From Hydrogenophilus sp. (GTDB lineage Bacteria; Pseudomonadota; Gammaproteobacteria; Burkholderiales; Thiobacillaceae), in NCBI GenBank assembly GCA_020725265.1, contig DYFK01000003.1, forward strand, positions 1-64,000: a stretch of DNA of 64,000 nt, in the 5' to 3' direction. How positions within the stretch are numbered: position 1 is the stretch's first letter; each line of letters starts with the position of its first letter. Below, piece after piece: positions 56,323 through 64,000 of the stretch. The notes under the pieces were generated by a model. It was not told the DNA's origin, did no database searches, and worked only from the letters and a program-made list of their open reading frames with translations. A program made the position numbers and the translations under genes.

Positions 56323-56901
56323 ATGCCGCTCAGCCAACGCATCCAGGACCAGTTCCAGACCAGCATCCAGACGCTGATCGACGCGGCCACGATCATCGGC
56401 GAACCGATCGGCGACGCCGCTCGACTGATGACCGACTGTTTCCTGAGCGAAGGCAAGATCATGGTCTGCGGCAGCGGCGCATCCGGATTGACCGCGCGTT
56501 ACATGGCCGCGATCCTGTCCGACCGACTGGAAAAGGACCGCCCCGGCCTGGCCGCCATCGCCCTGCAGGCGGAGAGCGTGGCCCTGGTCGATGACGGCGA
56601 CCCGACCCTTGGCTTTCCCCGCCAGGTCGCCGCGCTCGGCCACCCCGGCGACATCCTGTTCGCGATTTCCACCTACGGCCAGACCCGAGGGGTCATCGAG
56701 GCCGCGCGCGCCGCCCACGAGCGTGACATGCGCGTGGTGGCGCTGACCGGCGGCGATGGCGGCATGCTCGCGGAACATCTGCGCGAGGATGACATCCTGA
56801 TCTGCGTACCGGCGGAATCGCCGCTGCGCATCCACGAAACCCAGTTGCTGACGATCCATTGCCTGTGCGATGGCGTCGACTTCTTCCTGCTAGGAGCCTG
56901 A
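56323..56901 (+). CDS. diaA: SIS-domain protein DiaA-like
   Basis: A 192-residue sugar-isomerase (SIS) domain protein of the GmhA/DiaA type. In E. coli DiaA binds DnaA and times replication initiation. The gene order yraN-diaA-dolP supports DiaA over phosphoheptose isomerase. The SIS motifs are VCGSGASG (near 48-55) and STYGQTRGVIEAARAA; the usual GNGGSA sequence of GmhA is altered to GSGASG, in line with loss of isomerase function. It ends two bases before dolP. Confidence 0.88.
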   Translation: MPLSQRIQDQFQTSIQTLIDAATIIGEPIGDAARLMTDCFLSEGKIMVCGSGASGLTARYMAAILSDRLEKDRPGLAAIALQAESVALVDDGDPTLGFPRQVAALGHPGDILFAISTYGQTRGVIEAARAAHERDMRVVALTGGDGGMLAEHLREDDILICVPAESPLRIHETQLLTIHCLCDGVDFFLLGA

Positions 56902-56903
56902 CC

Positions 56904-57473
56904 ATGAAAAAACTGCTGCTGATCGCCCTGCTCGGTCTGTCCGCCTCCCAGATGACCGGCTGCGTGCCGGTGGTCGCCACCGGCTTCGGCGTCGGCGTGC
57001 TGATGATGGAGGACCGACGCAGCACCGGCACCTATCTGCTCGACGAGGAGATCGAACTGAAGCTGGCCAGCCGCATCCGCGAGAACCATGGCGACAACAC
57101 CCATGTCGCCGTCACCAGCTACAACCGGCGCGTGCTGCTCACCGGCGCGGTGCCGGACGCCGGAACCCGCGCCAAGGTGGTGGAAAGCGCGCGCGCCATG
57201 AACAACGTGCGCGCCGTCCACGACGAGCTCGCGATCGGTCCGGTCAGCGGTTTCAAGGACCGCAGCACCGACGGCTACATCACCGCCAAGGTCAAGGCCC
57301 GCTTCCTCGACGACAAACGCTTCAACGCCCACCACGTCAAGGTCGTCACCGAAGCCCGCACCGTCTATCTGATGGGCCTGGTGAAGCGCGAGGAAGGAGA
57401 CGCCGCCGCCGAGATCGCAGCGCGCACCGGCGGTGTCACCAAGGTGGTCAAGGTGTTCGAATACCTGGATTGA
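56904..57473 (+). CDS. dolP: BON-domain lipoprotein DolP
   Basis: A 189-residue outer-membrane-targeted lipoprotein. The signal peptide ends at a lipobox (Met-Thr-Gly-Cys19). Two BON domains (about 45-110 and 120-189) follow, each with the Gly-containing VLLTGAVPD and VYLMGLVKREEG turns. DolP binds anionic phospholipids at the division site and supports BAM function. I start at ATG 56904 behind TAGGAG. Confidence 0.93.
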   Translation: MKKLLLIALLGLSASQMTGCVPVVATGFGVGVLMMEDRRSTGTYLLDEEIELKLASRIRENHGDNTHVAVTSYNRRVLLTGAVPDAGTRAKVVESARAMNNVRAVHDELAIGPVSGFKDRSTDGYITAKVKARFLDDKRFNAHHVKVVTEARTVYLMGLVKREEGDAAAEIAARTGGVTKVVKVFEYLD

Positions 57474-57542
57474 CAACAGGGTCGAATTTCCGTGGCGCCT
57501 GCGTCATGCTCGCCCACGGACGATGACCCGAACGAGGAGACC

Positions 57543-58187
57543 ATGAGAAAGCACATCGTCGCGGCGGCGGCCGCGTTCGCATTGGCCGCTGGCGCCAGCC
57601 AGGCCGAACCGCAACCGGTCAACATCACCCACGACCTCGCCAAGGTCAGGGTGATGCACAAAGGCAAACCGGTCGACATCGAGCGCAATCCGGATACCGA
57701 CAACATGCTCGATCCGGACTTTTCCCTCACTTCGCGCCCCTGCCCGCCATTCTGCGTCCAGCCGATGACGCTGGCTCCCGGCGTCGAGACCATCGGCGAG
57801 CTGGAAATGCTCGATTACCTGAAACGGGTCGGCCGGGATGCCGGCGTTCTGGTGATCGATTCGCGCGACGGCACCTGGCCACAACGCTCGGGCATCCTGC
57901 CCGGTGCCATCCTGCTGCCATGGCAGGAACTGCATCCCGCCCACAACGATCCGGACAGGATCGCGGAAATCCTGATCTTCCGTTTCGGCGCCGCCCGTCT
58001 TGGCGGGCTGTGGAATTTCGAGAACGCCAGAACCCTGGTGTTCTACTGCAATGGTCCGTGGTGCGGACAGTCGCCGACCAACATCAAACAGCTACTCGCG
58101 CTGGGTTATCCCGCCCACAAGCTCAAGTGGTATCGTGGCGGGATGCAGGACTGGAAAATGCTGGGCCTGACCACGGTCGCTCCCTGA
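57543..58187 (+). CDS. Periplasmic rhodanese-like protein with extra cysteine pair
   Basis: A 214-residue exported protein (signal peptide to about residue 22). The C-terminal rhodanese-like domain has VLVIDSRDGTW, a PGAILLPWQEL strand and a cysteine loop CNGPWCGQSPTN starting at Cys169, with RGGMQDWKMLGL after it. A second pair, CPPFC, lies near residues 65-69, before the domain. The two pairs could pass sulfur or disulfide electrons. It starts a three-gene unit with the DUF302 and Asn/Pro-rich proteins and faces a dsrS-like gene, which suggests work on periplasmic sulfur; this is inference. Confidence 0.78.
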   Translation: MRKHIVAAAAAFALAAGASQAEPQPVNITHDLAKVRVMHKGKPVDIERNPDTDNMLDPDFSLTSRPCPPFCVQPMTLAPGVETIGELEMLDYLKRVGRDAGVLVIDSRDGTWPQRSGILPGAILLPWQELHPAHNDPDRIAEILIFRFGAARLGGLWNFENARTLVFYCNGPWCGQSPTNIKQLLALGYPAHKLKWYRGGMQDWKMLGLTTVAP

Positions 58188-58227
58188 CCACGAACACCCT
58201 CCCAATCTGGAAAAAGAAGGACGATTC

Positions 58228-58923
58228 ATGAAGAAAACGCTGATCGCCGCCCTCGCCACCACGCTCGCCGCCACCCTGCCCGCGCAGGCCCAACAGGCGC
58301 CGGCGGCCAATCCCTACCTGAGCAACGTGCCGGTGTCCGCCGGCCCGGTCGTGCTGCCGGTATCGCCTGCCGGCCGCGGTACCCGTCCTTACGAGATGTC
58401 GCGCATCGTGCCGGAGGAGGAAAAGGCCCGTCTGATGAAACAGATGATGCCGATGATGAACATGGTCACGCGCATGGACGTCAAGGACGTCATGAACCTG
58501 ATGGCCACCAAGTACAAGGCCAAGGAAGGCCTCAGCTTCGACGACGTCAAGCAGTCCATGGAGCTGCGCGCCAACCAGCTCAACTTCAAGAAGGTCGGCG
58601 AAAGCCCGATGTGGAAGGACATCCAGGCCGTGCTCGGCGACAAGGACGCGCCGCGCATGGAGGTCTACCACTATTGCGACATCGCCGCCGGCCGCGCCGT
58701 GCTGCAATACGCACCGGAATCCATCGTCTACCTGCCCTGCCGCATCGCCATCATGGAAGATGCCGACAAGAACATCTGGGTGCTGACGCTCGACTGGAAC
58801 ACCGCGTGGCTGGATTCCATCTCCGGCAAGATGGGGGCCCCGGATGAACTGATGATGCATGCCAAGGACATCCGCGACAAGATGGACAACATCATGCGCG
58901 CCGCCGCCGAAGGCGATCTCTGA
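58228..58923 (+). CDS. Exported DUF302 protein
   Basis: A 231-residue protein with a signal peptide (1-21, cleavage after AQA). Residues 105-205 match the DUF302 fold: LSFDDVKQSMELRANQLNFKKVGES at the start and the CDIAAG / YLPCRIAIMEDADKNIWVLTLDW segments, with two conserved cysteines. A Met-rich stretch (MKQMMPMMNMVTRMDVKDVMNLM, described in parts: about residues 70-92) precedes it and could bind a metal or pack against a partner. DUF302 is of unknown biochemical function but is frequent in sulfur oxidisers, as far as I recall. It lies 40 bases after the rhodanese-like gene. Confidence 0.78.
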   Translation: MKKTLIAALATTLAATLPAQAQQAPAANPYLSNVPVSAGPVVLPVSPAGRGTRPYEMSRIVPEEEKARLMKQMMPMMNMVTRMDVKDVMNLMATKYKAKEGLSFDDVKQSMELRANQLNFKKVGESPMWKDIQAVLGDKDAPRMEVYHYCDIAAGRAVLQYAPESIVYLPCRIAIMEDADKNIWVLTLDWNTAWLDSISGKMGAPDELMMHAKDIRDKMDNIMRAAAEGDL

Positions 58924-58960
58924 TCCATCCGTCCCTCTCAACCCTGCCGGAGCCCCAACC

Positions 58961-59833
58961 ATGAATCGGTACCTTCCCCTGTTGCTGACCATCCTGGCCA
59001 GCTCCGCGCAGGCGCAACTGCCGTTGCCGTTCGCGATGCCCGGCACCGTCGGCCCGACCTATGCCACGCCCTACGCGGCCGCCTACGCCAATCCATTCGG
59101 CAATCCCTTCGCGCCTCCGCTCGCGAACCCCTTCGGCAACCCGTATGCCCAACCCTTCGGCGGCGGCGGCTTCCCGGGACAGGCGGCGATGTTGTCCAAC
59201 CCGTTCGCCCCGGCCAGCCCCAACCCGCTCGCCATGCTCGGCTTGCAGAGCGGTCTGGCGAATCCTCTTGGCGCCCTGGCCAATCCCCTGGGCGGGCTCG
59301 GCGCGCTCAACACCCTTGGCGCTCTCGGCAGCCTCGGCCCCGCCCTGCAACTGGCGCCCAACCTGGTTTCCGCCGGGCACATGCAGCAACTGACCAACCC
59401 CTATATGGGGGGGCCGTTCGCTGGCAATCCCTATCTCCGGCAAACCATCCCGCTGCCCTTCGCCGCGCCGGCATTCAGCCCGGGCATGCCGTCCTGGCCG
59501 ACCATGCCCGCCGCCCAGCCGGCGACCTCCGGCGCCTTCCCCCTGTTCCAGGCGCCGACGCGCCCGGTCCAGGCAGCCCCCGCCACCCAGCCGATGTCCT
59601 CGTTGCTGCCGCCCCCGGGGTTCCTGCCCATGCCGCAAATGGGCGAGCCGCGTCAGCCGCCCCCCCAGGCACTGCGCGATTTCAAACCATACCAGCCAGG
59701 GCCGGTGGCCACGCCGGAACCGGCGGCCCGACCGGCCCCGGTGGCCGATTCCGTCGCCAGCCAGCCGATGCCGCCCATCGACCCGGCCACCTTCCTGCAA
59801 ATGTTCATGAAGCCGGCCGAACCGGCGAAATGA
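58961..59833 (+). CDS. Repetitive Asn/Pro/Gly/Ala-rich secreted protein
   Basis: A 290-residue exported protein of low complexity; I recognise no family. After a signal peptide (1-19, AQA) come short repeats: NPFGNPFAPP and NPFGNPYAQPF in residues 46-70, then NPLA/NPLG and LGALG repeats in residues 85-130, then a Pro-rich region to the C-terminus. There are no cysteines in the mature part and no membrane segment. Composition (Asn, Pro, Gly, Ala, some Tyr/Phe) recalls structural envelope proteins such as sulfur globule proteins. It closes the rhodanese-DUF302 unit and is followed by a strong terminator. The structural role is inference. Confidence 0.7.
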   Translation: MNRYLPLLLTILASSAQAQLPLPFAMPGTVGPTYATPYAAAYANPFGNPFAPPLANPFGNPYAQPFGGGGFPGQAAMLSNPFAPASPNPLAMLGLQSGLANPLGALANPLGGLGALNTLGALGSLGPALQLAPNLVSAGHMQQLTNPYMGGPFAGNPYLRQTIPLPFAAPAFSPGMPSWPTMPAAQPATSGAFPLFQAPTRPVQAAPATQPMSSLLPPPGFLPMPQMGEPRQPPPQALRDFKPYQPGPVATPEPAARPAPVADSVASQPMPPIDPATFLQMFMKPAEPAK

Positions 59834-59840
59834 GCGGACG

Positions 59841-59871
59841 AAAAAAGGGCGGCCAGTGGCCGCCCTTTTTT
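59841..59871. terminator. Strong bidirectional intrinsic terminator
   Basis: AAAAAAGGGCGGCC (59841-59854), loop AGT, GGCCGCCCTTTTTT (59858-59871): a perfect stem with an A-tract on one side and a T-tract on the other. It serves the convergent plus-strand secreted-protein operon and the minus-strand dsrS-like gene. Confidence 0.92.
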
Positions 59872-59883
59872 CTCGCTCGCGTG

Positions 59884-60936
59884 CTACCCGCGCAAGGCGC
59901 GCAGATCGGCGATCACCGGCGCGACCACCGGCTCGATCTTGCGTCGCATCAGTGACCCGATCGCGGTGGAACGGGCGAAGATCGGCCTGACCCCGGTGTC
60001 GTCGCAGCTGGCAAGACGCGCGACCGCTTCCAGCCGGGGAGCGAACGCCTGGCAGGTGTCGGCCACGGCAACTTCGGCCACCGCCAGGTCGGCCGAGAAA
60101 TAGCGACCGATCGCGTTCAACGCGCGCGCGACCACCTCCTGGGTTTCCGGTCGTTCGAGAATCTCCAGCGCGGCCGCGACGAAGCTCTGACCCTGCCCGG
60201 ACAGGGCGCGCACCAGCGCGCGCGCGCGCGGCTCTTCGCGCGCCAGACGTTCCGCCAGGGCCTCCTCGGCGGCGGCGGCATCGGGATGCGCCGGCAGCGG
60301 CGAAGGCAACCGGCCGGCGGCCAGTTCAAGAAACGCCACGTAATGGGAGTTGACGCGCTTGCCGCGCCGCCAGACCGCCTCCAGGCCGGCCTCGGAAACC
60401 GCGCCAGAATCGATGAGCACGGCCACGGTGTCCATGATGCCGAGATGGTCGTCCTGCAGGAAAGGCAGGTGCTCGACCAGAAAATCGGCCAGCACCGGCC
60501 CCATGCCACCCCGCGCGACCTGCTCCCGGCGCAGCATCAGACGGGCGTTTTCGATGGTCGGCATGGCCCACCAGGCATAGCGGGCGAGTTCGTCGCCCAG
60601 CGCCGGCGAGTGGACCACCGCCACCACCGCTTCAGGTTCGCCGGTGAGCAACAGACGGCCGAGGTTGAGCCCTTCCATCTGGCCATGCCGGGTCCAGCGC
60701 GTCAGATACACCGGGTAACCGCCGGGCGAACCGAGCGCATGGCCGGACAACTGCTCGCGCACCAGGCGCAGATAACGGTCGGCCCGACAGTTCGGGCTCA
60801 GCGGCAGACTCGCCTCGCCCTTGTCGGTCAGCGCGTACAGGATCAGGTTGGCCTCATCGATGCGGATCGCCTTGATGTCCTGGGTGAGCAGGACCTGAAG
60901 CCGGAAACTGTCCTCGGCGGAAAGCGCGTCGTTCAT
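59884..60936 (-). CDS. dsrS: DsrS-like protein
   Basis: A 350-residue cytosolic protein without known motifs. Its start (LSAEDSFRLQVLLTQDIKAIRIDEANL), the stretches LSGHALGSPGGYPVYLTRWTRHGQM and LTGEPEAVVAVVHSPALGDELARYAWWAMP, and its length match my memory of DsrS, a protein encoded with the reverse dissimilatory sulfite reductase genes of sulfur oxidisers such as Allochromatium. Its exact function is unsettled. There are no other dsr genes in the window; the gene ends facing the rhodanese-DUF302 unit and starts 19 bases after hemL, so it may be transcribed with hemL. Confidence 0.65.
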   Translation of the reverse strand: MNDALSAEDSFRLQVLLTQDIKAIRIDEANLILYALTDKGEASLPLSPNCRADRYLRLVREQLSGHALGSPGGYPVYLTRWTRHGQMEGLNLGRLLLTGEPEAVVAVVHSPALGDELARYAWWAMPTIENARLMLRREQVARGGMGPVLADFLVEHLPFLQDDHLGIMDTVAVLIDSGAVSEAGLEAVWRRGKRVNSHYVAFLELAAGRLPSPLPAHPDAAAAEEALAERLAREEPRARALVRALSGQGQSFVAAALEILERPETQEVVARALNAIGRYFSADLAVAEVAVADTCQAFAPRLEAVARLASCDDTGVRPIFARSTAIGSLMRRKIEPVVAPVIADLRALRG

Positions 60937-60955
60937 GCGTTCCAGCTCACGACGA

Positions 60956-62242
60956 TCAGGCCACGAGCTTTTCCAGACACTTGGCCGCCGCCGCCACGGT
61001 GGCGTCGATGTCGGCCTCGGAATGCGCGGCCGAGACGAAGCCGGCTTCGAACGCCGATGGCGCCAGATAGACGCCTTCCAGCAACATCAGATGGTAGAAG
61101 CGGTTGAAGGCGTCCTTGTCGCCGGCCATGACCTCGGCGTAGCTGGTCGGCGGCGTCGGCCGGAAATAGATGCCGAACATGCCGCCGACGGAATCCGCGC
61201 AGGCGAGCACGCCGGCCTCGCGCGCCACGGTGTTGAAACCATCGACCAGACGCCGGGTTTTGGCGGCGAGCTGGTCGAAGAAGCCGGGCGCGGCGATCTT
61301 TTCCAGCGTCTTCAGGCCGGCGGCCACCGCCACCGGATTGCCGGACAGGGTGCCGGCCTGGTAGACCGGACCGAGCGGCGCCAGCTTGTCCATGATGTCG
61401 GCACGGCCGCCGAAGGCTCCGACCGGCAGACCGCCACCGATGACCTTGCCGAGCGTGGTCAGGTCGGGACGGATGCCGTACAGCCCCTGCACGCCGCCGA
61501 GACCGACGCGGAAACCGGTCATCACCTCGTCGAAGATCAGCACCGAGCCATGCTTCGTGCAGAGCTCGCGCAACGCCTCCAGGAAGCCGGCTTTCGGCTT
61601 GATCAGGTTCATGTTGCCGGCCACCGCCTCGACGATCACGCAGGCGACCTCGTCGCCCTTTTCCGCGAACAGGCGTTCGACCTGGTCGATGTCGTTGTAG
61701 TCCAGCACCAGGGTGTGGCCGGAGCAGTCGGCCGGCACCCCGGCCGAGCTTGGCTGGCCAAAGGTGAGCAGGCCAGAGCCGGCCTTCACCAGCAGGCTGT
61801 CGGCGTGGCCGTGGTAGCACCCCTCGAACTTGACCAACGTGGAACGGCCGGTGAAGCCACGCGCCAGCCGGATCGCGCTCATGGTCGCCTCGGTACCCGA
61901 CGACACCAGACGCAGCTTTTCGAGGCTCGGCAGCAACTCGACCAGTTTCTCGGCCATGCGCAATTCCATTTCCGTCGGCGCGCCGAACGACAGCCCCAGC
62001 GCGGCCGTGTCCGTCACCGCCCGGACCACGTCCGGATCGGCGTGACCGAGAATCAGCGGCCCCCAGGAACCGACGTAATCGAGATAGCTTTTGCCGTCCG
62101 CGTCCCACACCCGGCTGCCCTGCCCCCGGCTGAAGAAACGCGGCGTGCCGCCGACCGAGCGGAAGGCGCGAACCGGCGAATTGACGCCGCCGGGGATGAA
62201 TTGCTGGGATTGCGCGAAGAGTTCGTCGTTACGGGATGTCAT
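60956..62242 (-). CDS. hemL: Glutamate-1-semialdehyde 2,1-aminomutase HemL
   Basis: HemL makes 5-aminolevulinate from glutamate-1-semialdehyde with PLP, the last step of the C5 route to haem. The 428-residue protein begins with the family signature [19 protein letters not shown]. It has the PLP aspartate segment [14 protein letters not shown] and the PLP lysine in [18 protein letters not shown] (near residue 267). The ATG at 62242 follows AAGGAA and overlaps thiE by 14 bases. Confidence 0.96.
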   Translation of the reverse strand: MTSRNDELFAQSQQFIPGGVNSPVRAFRSVGGTPRFFSRGQGSRVWDADGKSYLDYVGSWGPLILGHADPDVVRAVTDTAALGLSFGAPTEMELRMAEKLVELLPSLEKLRLVSSGTEATMSAIRLARGFTGRSTLVKFEGCYHGHADSLLVKAGSGLLTFGQPSSAGVPADCSGHTLVLDYNDIDQVERLFAEKGDEVACVIVEAVAGNMNLIKPKAGFLEALRELCTKHGSVLIFDEVMTGFRVGLGGVQGLYGIRPDLTTLGKVIGGGLPVGAFGGRADIMDKLAPLGPVYQAGTLSGNPVAVAAGLKTLEKIAAPGFFDQLAAKTRRLVDGFNTVAREAGVLACADSVGGMFGIYFRPTPPTSYAEVMAGDKDAFNRFYHLMLLEGVYLAPSAFEAGFVSAAHSEADIDATVAAAAKCLEKLVA

Positions 62243-62894
62243 GTCGGTTCCTTGCGTGTTGCTCGATCAATTCCACGAATTTCCGGCTCGCCAAACCGGG
62301 ATCGGCGGCCTCGTACAGCGCCGAGATCACCGCCACCAGATCGGCGCCGGCGGCGAGCGGTTCGGCGACGTTGGCCAGCGTGATGCCGCCGATCGCGCAC
62401 ACCGGCAGGCCGGTTCGGCGACGGGCGGCGGCCAGCACGGCCGGATCGAGCCGGCGCGCCGACGGCTTGGTCGGCGAGACGAAACAACTGCCGAAGGCGA
62501 GGTAATCGGCGCCGGCGGCGGTGGCGGCATCCGCGCGTTCCAGGCTCTGGTAGCACGAAGCGCCCAGCATTCTACCGGCACCCAGGCGTCGCCGGGCCTC
62601 GGCGAGCGCGCCATCGTCCTCGCCCAGATGGACACCGTCGGCCTCGGCGAACAACGCCAGCTCGATATCGTCGTTGACGATCAGACGGGCACCGAAGCGA
62701 CGCGTCAGGCCGCGCAGGGCTACCGCCTGTTCCTGGCGATGGCAGGGGCTGGCGATCTTGTTGCGGTATTGCAGGACACGACAGCCGGCGGCCAGGATCG
62801 TCTCGGTCGCGGCCAGCAGCGCGCGGGTATCGCCCCAGTCCGGGGTGATGGCGTAAAGGCCGCGCGGCAACACCATCCGGTCACGACCGGTCAT
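62229..62894 (-). CDS. thiE: Thiamine-phosphate synthase ThiE
   Basis: ThiE joins the pyrimidine and thiazole parts of thiamine. The 221-residue TIM-barrel enzyme has GLYAITPD at the start, LQYRNK (pyrimidine diphosphate binding), [23 protein letters not shown], and PVCAIGGI for the phosphate. The start is not certain: ATG 62894 overlaps thiD by 14 bases, ATG 62876 is the alternative; neither has a good Shine-Dalgarno sequence, so coupled translation is likely. The frame upstream of 62894 is a shadow of thiD. Confidence 0.93.
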   Translation of the reverse strand: MTGRDRMVLPRGLYAITPDWGDTRALLAATETILAAGCRVLQYRNKIASPCHRQEQAVALRGLTRRFGARLIVNDDIELALFAEADGVHLGEDDGALAEARRRLGAGRMLGASCYQSLERADAATAAGADYLAFGSCFVSPTKPSARRLDPAVLAAARRRTGLPVCAIGGITLANVAEPLAAGADLVAVISALYEAADPGLASRKFVELIEQHARNRHDIP

Positions 62895-63747
62895 CGCCGC
62901 GCAGCCAGTGAAAGCGATCCGGAATGAACTGGCCCATGCCCGGCCGCTGCGCGTGCCGGAGCGCCAACCAAGTGTACTTCTGTGCCTCGCGGGCGGCTTC
63001 GGCGACATCCTGTCCACGCGCCAGCAGCGCCGCCAGCGCCGAAGCCAGGGTGCAACCGGAACCGTGGTAAGACCCCGGCAGGCGCTCCCAATCCAGCCGG
63101 TGGACGACGCCGCGTGTGTTGTAGAGGGTATTGCGGACCTGGGCGCCAGCCTCATGGGCACCGGTGATCAACACGTACTCGCTACCCAGATCGATGAGCC
63201 GGCGCGCGCACTCGATCAACCCCGGTTCGTCATGTTCCTCGTCCGGATCCTCGGCCAGCCGGCGCGCCTCGATGCTGTTCGGCGTCAACACCGTCGTCTG
63301 CGGCAGCAACAGATCGCGCATCGCCTCGATCAATTCCTCGCCGGCCAACGGATCGCCACGCCCCGACGCCAGCACCGGGTCCAGCACCAGCGGCACGTCC
63401 GGGTAATCGGAGACCACCTCGGCGATCGCCGCCGCCGCCTCGACGCCACCGAGCATGCCGATCTTGATCGCCGCCACCGGCATGTCTTCCAGCACACTCC
63501 TGGCCTGATCCGCGATCCATTCGGGATCGATCGGCAGATAGTCGTCGACGCCGACCGTATCCTGGACCGTGATCGCGGTCACCACCGACAGTGGATGGCA
63601 ACCCAGGCTGGCCAACGTCAGCACGTCGGCCTGCAGGCCGGCGCCCCCGGTCGGATCGGTGCCGGCGAAGACCAGGACAGCGGGAAGGGGCAGGGACCAA
63701 GCCGGCAGCGAAGCGACGGACGGGCCGGATACGGACATGGATGACAT
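62881..63747 (-). CDS. thiD: Hydroxymethylpyrimidine (phosphate) kinase ThiD
   Basis: ThiD phosphorylates HMP and HMP-phosphate to HMP-diphosphate, the substrate of ThiE. The 288-residue ribokinase-fold protein has VLVFAGTDPTGGAGLQADV at the start, AIKIGMLGG, VLDPVLASGRGD, TVLTPNSIEA and the GSGCTLASALAA anion hole with the catalytic residue. It is divergent from the right-edge gene. I checked the 144-base upstream region for a TPP riboswitch and found none. Confidence 0.94.
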   Translation of the reverse strand: MSSMSVSGPSVASLPAWSLPLPAVLVFAGTDPTGGAGLQADVLTLASLGCHPLSVVTAITVQDTVGVDDYLPIDPEWIADQARSVLEDMPVAAIKIGMLGGVEAAAAIAEVVSDYPDVPLVLDPVLASGRGDPLAGEELIEAMRDLLLPQTTVLTPNSIEARRLAEDPDEEHDEPGLIECARRLIDLGSEYVLITGAHEAGAQVRNTLYNTRGVVHRLDWERLPGSYHGSGCTLASALAALLARGQDVAEAAREAQKYTWLALRHAQRPGMGQFIPDRFHWLRGDDRS

Positions 63748-63891
63748 CGGGGAAACCCTTGGCGCGGGCGGGAAGAATCGGCAGAATCCAATTTTCACAC
63801 AAGAAGCGGCTTCCCGGACGGCGCGCGGGAGCGCAAGGCGCGGCCGGAGCCGGTTTCCCGGGTGGGTCTGGTCTTGAGAAGGAGGAGCAGC

Positions 63892-64000
63892 ATGCGTTGG
63901 TTCGCCATCCTGATCGCGACGCTGGCGTTTCACGTCCACGCCGACGAAGCGTTGATCTTCAACGTCACCCTGGACTACGACCAGGAACGCGACCACGTCG
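63892..64000 (+). CDS. Secreted protein, 5' end only
   Basis: The last 109 bases hold the start of a gene cut by the window edge. GGAGGAG precedes the ATG. The first 18 or so residues (MRWFAILIATLAFHVHA) form a signal peptide, followed by DEALIFNVTLDYDQERDHV, which looks like the start of a periplasmic beta-rich domain. No family can be named from 36 residues. Confidence 0.6.
   Translation, partial: MRWFAILIATLAFHVHADEALIFNVTLDYDQERDHV

Noticed and set aside
63748-63891. Possible TPP riboswitch before thiD
   Set aside because: I looked for the CTGAGA and GGATAATGCCAGCG-like conserved blocks on the minus strand and found neither.

Overview
The window is high-GC, almost gap-free bacterial chromosome: about 57 protein genes, no rRNA or tRNA gene that I could find, no CRISPR array and no insertion sequence. 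No stretch longer than about 220 bases lacks a gene. Gene orders such as miaB-phoH-ybeY-corC, rsmI/yraN-diaA-dolP, yhdP-nitrilase-tldD, gpmI-envC-ctpA and hemL-thiE-thiD, together with an SAH riboswitch before ahcY, point to a beta- or gammaproteobacterium; I cannot decide between the two. A periplasmic nitrate reductase, a DsrS-like protein, several rhodaneses, a DUF302 protein and a probable persulfide-sensing repressor suggest a facultatively anaerobic, nitrate-using sulfur oxidiser. This lifestyle is inference.

Layout. 1-3.5 kb: nap genes (napA-napB and the start of another secreted protein), each transcription unit with a near-perfect FNR/Dnr-type box at class II distance. 3.7-6.2 kb: pbpG, qmcA, nfeD. 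6.2-13.7 kb: a class I fumarase divergent from a tight five-gene operon (three CitE/HpcH-like lyases, an acyl-CoA ligase, mesaconyl-CoA hydratase), probably a C4/C5-CoA carbon pathway; the ligase gene carries an in-frame palindromic repeat insertion. 13.7-26.2 kb: MBL hydrolase, rlmJ, miaA, ybaK-like deacylase, tldD, nitrilase, yhdP, a HIT-like phosphorylase and a phosphatase-ADP-ribosylglycohydrolase fusion. 26.2-40.4 kb: metH, then miaB-phoH-ybeY-corC-small membrane protein-ygfZ, and on the other strand gpmI-envC-ctpA-131-aa protein-moeB/thiF-like.

40.4-47.8 kb is the most system-like region: an ArsR-family regulator whose two cysteines have the spacing of the persulfide sensors BigR/SqrR, followed by an AT-rich promoter with a matching inverted repeat and by a TolC-adaptor-RND efflux operon, a DUF2892 membrane protein, a membrane rhodanese and glutaredoxin 3. 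It seems to have been inserted into the usual gpmI | rhodanese-grxC neighbourhood. 47.8-56 kb: lipA, a Fur-family regulator, ahcY with its riboswitch, a glycosyltransferase, a ferredoxin-NADP reductase, an IPTL-CTERM surface protein, pyrC and rsmI. 56-60.9 kb: yraN-diaA-dolP, then a rhodanese-like protein, a DUF302 protein and a repetitive Asn/Pro/Gly-rich secreted protein, ending at a strong terminator facing a dsrS-like gene. 60.9-64 kb: hemL, thiE, thiD and the start of another secreted protein.

Several very long open frames lie antisense to real genes (for example over napA, yhdP and metH); they are GC-rich shadows and are not annotated.
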